DNA from: Melittangium boletus DSM 14713
GTDB taxonomy: Bacteria > Myxococcota > Myxococcia > Myxococcales > Myxococcaceae
Direction: 5' to 3'
NCBI RefSeq assembly: GCF_002305855.1
Contig: NZ_CP022163.1
Coordinates: 2,852,292 to 2,916,291 of the forward strand
Length of the DNA stretch: 64,000 bases
The notes beneath the pieces were generated by a model. That model saw nothing but the letters and a program-made list of their open reading frames with translations, was not told the origin of the DNA and searched no databases. Position numbers and translations under genes: made by a program. Numbering within the stretch: the stretch's first letter is position 1; each line of letters begins with the position of its first letter. Positions 8,663 to 14,885 of the stretch are shown here, one piece after another.

Positions 8663-9250
8663 ATGATCAAAGCGTGTGCGCTCGCGGCACTCATGGCCGT
8701 GCTCTGCGGATGCGCGGTGCCCGCTACCGCCTGGAAGGGAGAAGTCACGTGGCCCACCGAGCAATCGGCCAGGCTTGTCGCCCCGGCCATGGAAGCAGGA
8801 GCCGCGTTCGCCGCGGCGGCGGCCATCCGCGAAATGATTCGGACCAACCCGTTTCCAGACCTGTTCTGGGGTTGTGCCAGCCCCGAACAAGGGCTGGATG
8901 CCGTCGTCTTCACGGGTCCGACGCCGGGTCTGTATTACGTGGTGGTGGACCAACGCTTCGATAGGTGCCAAGGCCCACGCGTTCGCGTACTCGATGGGTG
9001 GTACGTGTACGCCGTCACGCCTCAAGGCGAGGTGGTGGCGGAAGCGCCTTCCCCTCCGCCCCCATCCAGCCCGACGCCTCAACCCGAGCAGACACCACCA
9101 CCCGCCGCTCCGCCCCCGACGACGGAAGGCGATGTTCCCGCGTCGGAGCCATCGCCGCCTGCTCCATCACCCGAGCCCGAGGCGCCGCCTCCCGCCGCGT
9201 CTTCCCCAACACCGCCCCCTCCCCCGCCCCAGGAGCCAGATACGCCGTAA
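8663..9250 (+). CDS. Small lipoprotein with proline-rich tail, unknown function
   Basis: 195 aa. The ATG at 8663 has GGAG 6 nt upstream. A lipobox LCGC (Cys17) follows a short signal. Residues 18-130 form a compact domain with the conserved-looking ASPEQGLDAVVFTGPTPG and a pair of cysteines (WGCAS; DRCQG). Residues 135-195 are a Pro/Ser/Glu-rich, probably extended tail, like those that span the periplasm. I do not recognise the family. It lies just inside the segment bracketed by the MFS 3'-end repeats, so it may be accessory. A secreted or surface role is likely; no enzymatic motif is visible. Confidence 0.7.
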   Translation: MIKACALAALMAVLCGCAVPATAWKGEVTWPTEQSARLVAPAMEAGAAFAAAAAIREMIRTNPFPDLFWGCASPEQGLDAVVFTGPTPGLYYVVVDQRFDRCQGPRVRVLDGWYVYAVTPQGEVVAEAPSPPPPSSPTPQPEQTPPPAAPPPTTEGDVPASEPSPPAPSPEPEAPPPAASSPTPPPPPPQEPDTP

Positions 9251-9413
9251 CAACTCGCCACTGTGATGTTTTCAACCAGAGCCGCAGTCACGCGCATCCC
9301 ATCAACGTGGTGATGATGGTCTCGGCTTCCCCCTTCAACCACGTGCACCTGGACGAAGGCTCCGACATCCGAGGGCGCCACCGTGCGCCTCAAGCAGCCA
9401 AGGCCTGATTTCC

Positions 9414-10073
9414 TTATCGCTTCCTCTGGGGAGGCTTGATCTGAACCAGAAGGGTACTGGCTTTATTGGGCATGGCCAAGTTCACATACTCTTCCCGAAC
9501 GTTGGCCTCCGTGAATTGATAACTGCCCGAGGAAATCTCATCATCGAACGAAAAATCCACATCCAAGAGAGTAATATTGGTTGGTTTTTTCATCAAAGCG
9601 CTGAACGTCACAGAGCATTCCCCATCATTCCACGCGGGAGTAAAGCTGGAAACCTCCGAGGATAGCCCGAGCACCGCCTCGTCCGAGTCAGAGGGGCAAG
9701 CCAACCTGACAACTACATCCGGGGTTGAGCCATCGACATCCCAGTCCGACTCGTCCGCTGGATCTTTCGCGACGATAACTGCGGATACTGGCCGGATGGA
9801 CCAAAGTGAAGTCGGATCGATGATACAAGCCTGCTTGTCTTTGTCACAGACCTCCGCCTTCGCCTCAAGACAAGCAGTACATGCGCCGCCCATCCCTCCA
9901 CATGCCGTAGGCTGGTCACCCGTCTTGCACACATTCCCCTGACAACAGCCATTACAGGTCGTGGGTCCACAGGGTTGCGATTGAACGGGAGGAGAAACCC
10001 AATCGATATCGGGATCCATAGGTCCACAGCCGAAACCAAGCAACACCAATCCCACGAGCAACACCGAACGCAT
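9414..10073 (-). CDS. Cys-rich lipoprotein, unknown function
   Basis: 219 aa from the ATG at 10073, chosen because it gives a clean lipoprotein signal (lipobox GFGC, Cys16). A longer start at 10145 would overlap the upstream gene. Residues 30-90 are rich in cysteine (CGPTTCNGCCQGNVC, then TACGGMGGACTAC), a pattern common in myxobacterial surface lipoproteins, probably disulphide-bonded. The remainder is beta-rich with no motif I recognise. Base composition is visibly lower in GC than the surrounding genes, fitting the foreign segment between the MFS-end repeats. It is likely co-transcribed with the metallophosphoesterase upstream. Confidence 0.7.
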   Translation of the reverse strand: MRSVLLVGLVLLGFGCGPMDPDIDWVSPPVQSQPCGPTTCNGCCQGNVCKTGDQPTACGGMGGACTACLEAKAEVCDKDKQACIIDPTSLWSIRPVSAVIVAKDPADESDWDVDGSTPDVVVRLACPSDSDEAVLGLSSEVSSFTPAWNDGECSVTFSALMKKPTNITLLDVDFSFDDEISSGSYQFTEANVREEYVNLAMPNKASTLLVQIKPPQRKR

Positions 10074-10125
10074 TGAAATGAACCCCCATAACAAACAAAA
10101 CTCCGAATCGACACACGCCAACCAC

Positions 10126-11961
10126 TCACCTACCCGTCGCAGCATCCCTCAACTGGAGATCCGCCCATTGCTCCCCCCTGGCGCCAAAAAGACGAACCCA
10201 ACGTACCCTCTCCGCAGGCAAGCTCATCACGGTCTGGAATGAACCGAATGGCCGAGGAGAGACAGAGAAAGCAGTCGCCTTGCCAGACATCACCAGTTGT
10301 GAATCTCCCTCCTTGATGAACCCCACCAGATGCAGCGAGCCAGCGCTAGTCATGTGGACCTCCATGCTGTCCGGCGACTGAGCCGGTTGCACCAAGGCTT
10401 GCTGAGGGTTTTTCAAGGATGACATGGGCAAAAAAGCAAACACACCTTCGGGCAATGCCGCCGCGGCGCGCGAGGTTTCGCTACGCTGGAGTGGACGAAC
10501 TTTGTGCATCTGACGAAGTTTCACCAGCGCATCCAAACCGTTGCCTGAGATGTATGGAGGATCTGGAATCCGGATCACCTGCACCGGAGGAGTGACCTGC
10601 CGCGAAGCGGACCGGGACCGCCCCTGGTAAATGAAACCGACCCCGCCCATGAGCAGCACCATCGCTGCCACGAGCCTCACAGATCGACCGGGACGCGACT
10701 CCGGAGGAGGTACCTGTCTCGCAGCTGGTCCCCTAACGACGGCATCCCTTTCAGCGGGGGACTCCACTGCGGGTTTCCGCCTGTTCTTCGCCCTCGGGGC
10801 TCCACCGTCATTTGATGGCTCGAAATCTGAAGAGAGTCGCGGTGATGGCCGTGGCTCAGCTTCTGGCTCCGAGATGATCGGTGTCGTTGGAGACGCTGTG
10901 CGATGGAGCGAAAAATCGTACGCCAGCAGATGCTCGATATAGCCCTTGGGAGCACCACTCATCGAGTCTTTGTGCAAGTTCTCCACATCTGGCCGGAAGT
11001 CCTTATGTTTCGTCCAGATGTATGGCCAGAGTCGAAGCTGGAGCGGCCGCCCTGGCGATGAGAAAACAGCGCCAAAATTGAACGTGTACCGTTCTGACTC
11101 GCTGGGTCCAGGCTCCGAGTGACCGGCTCCAGCGATGACGTGAACGAACTGGCGTCCCCCTCCCCGCTGAACTGACAGCGTTTCTTGCTGATGGACATGT
11201 CCCGAAAGGAAGAGGTGCGCTTTGGCTTGGAGCCACCCCAGCGGGTCCATGTCCTTACTCAACCAATCGAACGGATGGTGGCCCAAAACAATGACAAGCT
11301 CCTTCTCGGCAAGCTCGTCGAATACCAGAGCAAATTGCGATGTGCTTACCCGCAATACTCCATTGTCTTCGTCATCGTTGGCGAGTAGCGCGGTGTTGAG
11401 GCCCACTAAACGCACTGGAAGACCGCCTCGAGCAACGATCTTCCTCCGCCAGAAAAGTCGTTCCGTCCCCTTCGTGGTATTTTTGTCGTCAGTCGGCCCG
11501 AACCGCCTGGAGAATTCCAAGAAGTTATCAAGCCGACCCGCCAGAAGACGCCCCGTCGCCGGCTCGCCGAGGGCGTCTCCCAGCTTCTTCTCACCTTTGC
11601 GCAACAATGTGATAAGCTGAAAGACTTCTCCATCACTGGGCGATACTCGAGCAACATCGTGATTGCCTGGAACCAAGTAGATTTCGTGTAGTTCTATCCT
11701 GAGCACCGATGCAAGCTTGGCGAACCAGTCTCCCGCTTGACGGTATTCATCCGAGCTCAGGGAGCCCCCGCTAAAGCCGATATCGCCCGTAACGAACACT
11801 GCATTCGGGACCGGCGCCCCGTTTTTCATGGCCCGTTGGACGTCCAACAGAACGCAATCCAGCACGAGTTTCCGGTGAGCCGCGCCCTCCGGCCCCCCGT
11901 GCCCGAAGTGAATGTCTGAAAGATGGAGCCAAGAAAAGAGCGGCTCCCCCTCTTGCACCAT
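10126..11961 (-). CDS. Calcineurin-like metallophosphoesterase with C-terminal membrane anchor
   Basis: 611 aa from the ATG at 11961 (GGGGA upstream). The N-terminal 320 residues hold the full metallophosphoesterase metal-site set: LSDIHF (Asp16, His18), VTGDIGFSGG, VPGNHDVAR, LGHHPFDW and LSGHVHQQ. A basic, Pro-rich linker (about 400-450) leads to one membrane helix, VRLVAAMVLLMGGVGFIY, and a C-terminal domain of about 150 residues with no recognised motif. The catalytic domain is thus probably cytosolic and the tail periplasmic. The neighbouring Cys-rich lipoprotein is 52 nt downstream. Lower GC than neighbours. The substrate (phosphodiester, nucleotide or phosphoprotein) is unknown, and a signalling or defence role is possible. 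Confidence 0.8.
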   Translation of the reverse strand: MVQEGEPLFSWLHLSDIHFGHGGPEGAAHRKLVLDCVLLDVQRAMKNGAPVPNAVFVTGDIGFSGGSLSSDEYRQAGDWFAKLASVLRIELHEIYLVPGNHDVARVSPSDGEVFQLITLLRKGEKKLGDALGEPATGRLLAGRLDNFLEFSRRFGPTDDKNTTKGTERLFWRRKIVARGGLPVRLVGLNTALLANDDEDNGVLRVSTSQFALVFDELAEKELVIVLGHHPFDWLSKDMDPLGWLQAKAHLFLSGHVHQQETLSVQRGGGRQFVHVIAGAGHSEPGPSESERYTFNFGAVFSSPGRPLQLRLWPYIWTKHKDFRPDVENLHKDSMSGAPKGYIEHLLAYDFSLHRTASPTTPIISEPEAEPRPSPRLSSDFEPSNDGGAPRAKNRRKPAVESPAERDAVVRGPAARQVPPPESRPGRSVRLVAAMVLLMGGVGFIYQGRSRSASRQVTPPVQVIRIPDPPYISGNGLDALVKLRQMHKVRPLQRSETSRAAAALPEGVFAFLPMSSLKNPQQALVQPAQSPDSMEVHMTSAGSLHLVGFIKEGDSQLVMSGKATAFSVSPRPFGSFQTVMSLPAERVRWVRLFGARGEQWADLQLRDAATGR

Positions 11962-12025
11962 GTTGTTCCCCACGCTGGGGCTCACTCTACCAGCAAAGGC
12001 GAACGCAAGCACCTTCACCCATCTC

Positions 12026-12086
12026 GTCCCCCGACGCGGGCTCCGGCATCGGCGGACGCCGCCACGAGCCACGCGCGGCTTGAGCA
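12026..12086 (+). repeat. Direct repeat copy B: remnant of the MFS gene 3' end
   Basis: 61 nt matching 8459-8519 at 57 positions. In the matching frame it reads SPDAGSGIGGRRHEPRAA then stop, but there is no exporter gene in front of it. It is a gene-end scar marking the right border of the accessory segment. Confidence 0.9.
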
Positions 12087-12127
12087 GTGCGTCGACGTGT
12101 CAGGGACGAGCCTCACGCCAAGCGTGC

Positions 12128-12400
12128 CTACTCGGTCTCCTTTGGATGCTTCGTTGACGCGAGCACGAGTATCACCTTCTTCCGTGCATCATCGATGCAG
12201 TACCAGACGCGTCCACCACCAGTGACCTCGAACTGCCATTGTTCGAGCGTCTCACCAGCGACTGTCCGTGAGCCGAGCGATCCCCTCAATCGATGCTGAC
12301 GACCGGGCCGAGACGAATCGCGCGGATTCTTGACGATCGCATCGTAGGCATCCCGAGTGGCCCCCGGAGCCTGTGCGCAGAGGTCATTCCACCCGGCCAC
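12128..12400 (-). CDS. RelE/ParE-family toxin of a type II toxin-antitoxin pair
   Basis: 90 aa from a GTG at 12400, with a CGGAG about 10 nt upstream and an in-frame stop just above it. The segment RQHRLRGSLGSRTVAG then LEQWQFEVTGGGRVWY and LASTKHPKETE fits RelE-like ribonuclease toxins, which I recall as common in actinobacteria. It lies 81 nt downstream of the probable antitoxin on the same strand. It lies next to the repeat-bracketed accessory region, consistent with horizontal transfer. It may be active or decayed; the sequence shows no interruption. Confidence 0.7.
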   Translation of the reverse strand: MAGWNDLCAQAPGATRDAYDAIVKNPRDSSRPGRQHRLRGSLGSRTVAGETLEQWQFEVTGGGRVWYCIDDARKKVILVLASTKHPKETE

Positions 12401-12481
12401 TGCATCGTTGTCTCCGAAGCGAATGTCTCACTCATCCCTCCGAGGCGGAGGCGCGACACGATCCCCCCTCTTTGGCATCTC

Positions 12482-12934
12482 TCACTCGCCCGGACGAGGA
12501 ACACGACCGCCCACTTCCTTCACCGGCCGTTTCAATTCTGGGGCGATGCCATCCGCGAACGCGGCGGCGGTGTTCTTCCACTCCGCGAGCAATCGCCCGA
12601 GTGCCGTGAAGTCCCCCAGGTCGGCACAAGCCCCCAGATGGCTGAGGAACTCCTCGACGAACGCGGCCCGGTCCGCCTCGGGCAGGAAGCGTGTCCAGGG
12701 AAGAGAGTCGGTGACACCTCGACCAAGCGCCTGTCGACAAGTAGAGCCACCAGCCGACATGAGCCGTGCGGCGGCCAGCAGCGCCTGCTGCTCGTTGGCG
12801 CGCCTGGACTCCCGGCAAAGGCGAAGCGACTCGCCGTCGCGACGTCTCAGGACCACATCGCCCTTCTCGAGCATCGGCTCGATGCGTGTCGGCTCTCGAA
12901 GAAAAGCGCTCCAGGTCAGTTCGTGGGTCGCCAT
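12482..12934 (-). CDS. Probable Phd/prevent-host-death-type antitoxin, extended
   Basis: 150 aa. The N-terminal MATHELTWSAFLREPTRIEP and VVLRRRDGESLRL resemble Phd/YefM-like antitoxins that bind operator DNA through their N-terminus. The C-terminal 80 residues would wrap the toxin. No good ribosome-binding site precedes the ATG at 12934; an in-frame upstream start at 13009 is possible but adds unconserved-looking residues. It lies directly upstream of the RelE-like toxin and would be expected to autorepress the pair. Identification rests on N-terminal resemblance plus context. Confidence 0.62.
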   Translation of the reverse strand: MATHELTWSAFLREPTRIEPMLEKGDVVLRRRDGESLRLCRESRRANEQQALLAAARLMSAGGSTCRQALGRGVTDSLPWTRFLPEADRAAFVEEFLSHLGACADLGDFTALGRLLAEWKNTAAAFADGIAPELKRPVKEVGGRVPRPGE

Positions 12935-13129
12935 GCGGCAATAGTGCAGAACAAGTTCAGAAGTTTCAACCCCTCCAATCGGCCTGCGCTCGGTGATGGC
13001 GCCAAGCATCTACCCGTACTTTGGCGACACCAGCCGAGTAGCCGAGGGTCTGCCCGTTCGGTCGTCCGCGACAAGCGCTGGCCCCCGGCACGATGCACGT
13101 TTACGTCGAATTCATCGAAGGTGTTGAAG

Positions 13130-13831
13130 TCAAGCACGGCCCGCGCGGAAGTCCGCCGCCGCCTTCTCCATGACGACCAACTCCGCGGCCATGTCGAACC
13201 CAAGCCCCTGGATGATGGAGGACAGCCGACCCAGAATCTCCTGCGACACCAGTTCGGGCCGCCCAGCGTTGAACGGAGGCGCGGGCGCGTACTCGAGCAG
13301 GAGTTGGATGGACTGGGCGACCACCGGGTCCGCCAGCTCGGCCGCGAGCGTCAACGCGAAATCGATTCCCGCCGTGACGCCTCCCCCCGTCAGGATATGG
13401 CCATCGCGCACCACGCGCCCCGCATCCGGAATGGCACCGAAGAGGGACAGTTGCTCGCGCGCGGACCAATGGGAGGCCGCTCGCCGGCCCTTGAGGAGTC
13501 CCGCCGCCCCCAGGAGGATCGAGCCCGTGCACACGGACGTGACGAAGCGCGCCGTGGAGGCCAGACGGCGAAGCGAGTCCATGAAGACATGGTCTCCCAC
13601 CGCTCGCGCGACGGCCCCACCCGGAACACACAACACGTCACACCGCTCCACCTCCTCCAGCCGGGTCAGGGGATTGAGCGTCAGGGCGCCCTCGCTGATC
13701 GGCTGCCCTCCCACGGAAGCGAAGATTTGTCTCGCACCGGGAAGCAGCCCGAACACCGCCTGCGGCCCCATGAAATCCAGATACGACACGCTCGGGTAGA
13801 GAGGGAAAACAATATCGAGGCTCTTCGCCAT
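13130..13831 (-). CDS. DJ-1/PfpI-family protein, isonitrile-hydratase-like
   Basis: 233 aa. The nucleophile elbow TSVCTGSILLGAAG places the cysteine at residue 101, the position known for Pseudomonas isonitrile hydratase, and the following KGRRAASHW is also typical. This enzyme class hydrates isonitriles to N-substituted formamides. ILTGGGVTAGIDFAL gives the conserved glycine-rich turn. The start at 13831 has AGGAG 7-8 nt upstream. It is divergent from a GlxA-type regulator over an 85-nt gap, so that regulator probably controls it. Isonitrile hydratase is the best functional guess; other DJ-1 chemistry cannot be excluded. Confidence 0.78.
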   Translation of the reverse strand: MAKSLDIVFPLYPSVSYLDFMGPQAVFGLLPGARQIFASVGGQPISEGALTLNPLTRLEEVERCDVLCVPGGAVARAVGDHVFMDSLRRLASTARFVTSVCTGSILLGAAGLLKGRRAASHWSAREQLSLFGAIPDAGRVVRDGHILTGGGVTAGIDFALTLAAELADPVVAQSIQLLLEYAPAPPFNAGRPELVSQEILGRLSSIIQGLGFDMAAELVVMEKAAADFRAGRA

Positions 13832-13881
13832 TGCGGGTCTCCTTGTCTGGTTTGACGAACCCACTCTGGCCTGTCAGGCTC

Positions 13882-13897
13882 ATGTCCGAAAGGACGT
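13882..13897. promoter_or_regulatory. Near-perfect inverted repeat in the divergent glxA-type/isonitrile-hydratase promoter
   Basis: ATGTCC-GAAA-GGACGT, with one mismatch in the six-base arms, lies 20 nt before the regulator start inside the only intergenic gap between two divergent genes. It is a good candidate operator for the AraC-type regulator encoded alongside. Confidence 0.45.
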
Positions 13898-13916
13898 AGT
13901 TCCCTCGTTTTCCGCC

Positions 13917-14879
13917 ATGGTTCGAGACATTGGCTTCCTCGTCTACCCCGGGTTCCACATCCTCGATCTCACCGGTCCGGTGGCGGTCTTCGAGGAGCTC
14001 GAGTACGCCCCCCAGGTGCCGCCTCCCTACCGGCTGCGGATGCTGTCCGCGGAGGGCGGGCTGGTCGCGAGTTCCTCTGGCGTCGCCGTGATGACGGAGC
14101 CATTTGGCGAGCCCGCGTTCGACACGTTCGTGGTCGTGGGAGGGGCGGGAACCCTGGCGACGATGGAATCGCCCGGGGTGCTGGACTTCGTCCGGGCGGC
14201 GGCGGCGGGCTCCCGGCGGGTCGCGAGCATCTGCTCGGGCGCCGGCATCCTGGCCGCCGCGGGGCTGCTCGATGGCCGGCGGGCCACCACCCACTGGCGA
14301 TTCGCCGCGGACCTGCAACGCCGCTACCCGCGCGTCCGCATCGACGAGGAGCGGATCTTCATCCAGGACGGTCCCATCTGGACGTCGGCGGGAGTCAGCG
14401 CCGGCATCGATCTCTCGCTCGCCCTGGTCGAGGAAGACCTCGGCCTCGAGGCGTCGCGGGCCCGGGCGCGCACCCTGGTCGTCTACCACCGCCGTCCGGG
14501 AGGACAGTCCCAGTTCTCCACCCTGCTCGAGCTCGAACCGCCCTCGGATCGGATCCGCCACGCGCTGACCTTCGCGCGCGAGCATCTGCATGAGCCGTTG
14601 AACGTCGAGCGGCTCGCGGAGGTGGCGTGCCTCAGTCCGCGCCAGTTCGGACGGGCGTTCCACGCGGAGACCGGACAGACGCCCGCCAAGGCGATCGAGC
14701 GGTTGCGCGCCGAGGCGGCCCGGGCACGGCTCGAGGCGGGCTCCGAATCCATCGAGCAAGTGGCCAACGCGGTCGGATTCTCGGACCCCGAGCGGATGCG
14801 CCGCGCCTTCGTCCGCGTGTTCGGGCAGCCGCCCCAGGCCATCCGGCGGATCGCGCGGGCGGCGGGGGCGCGCGTCTGA
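13917..14879 (+). CDS. GlxA-family transcriptional regulator (DJ-1/PfpI domain plus AraC helix-turn-helix)
   Basis: 320 aa. Residues 1-190 are a DJ-1/PfpI-like sensor domain with the elbow ASICSGAGILAAAGL and a TSAGVSAGIDL turn. Residues about 205-315 are an AraC/XylS double helix-turn-helix (LNVERLAEVACLSPRQFGRAF and IEQVANAVGFSDPERMRRAF). The ATG at 13917 follows an 85-nt region shared with the divergent isonitrile-hydratase-like gene. It probably senses a small nitrogenous or isonitrile-related ligand and activates its neighbour. It converges on the PilZ-Hsp70 gene with a 6-nt gap. Confidence 0.88.
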   Translation: MVRDIGFLVYPGFHILDLTGPVAVFEELEYAPQVPPPYRLRMLSAEGGLVASSSGVAVMTEPFGEPAFDTFVVVGGAGTLATMESPGVLDFVRAAAAGSRRVASICSGAGILAAAGLLDGRRATTHWRFAADLQRRYPRVRIDEERIFIQDGPIWTSAGVSAGIDLSLALVEEDLGLEASRARARTLVVYHRRPGGQSQFSTLLELEPPSDRIRHALTFAREHLHEPLNVERLAEVACLSPRQFGRAFHAETGQTPAKAIERLRAEAARARLEAGSESIEQVANAVGFSDPERMRRAFVRVFGQPPQAIRRIARAAGARV

Positions 14880-14885
14880 GGACGC

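Noticed and set aside
9297..9411. Possible gene remnant with an open frame ending INVVMMVSASPFNHVHLDEG
   Set aside because: Short and not recognised; no start signal, so no support as a gene.
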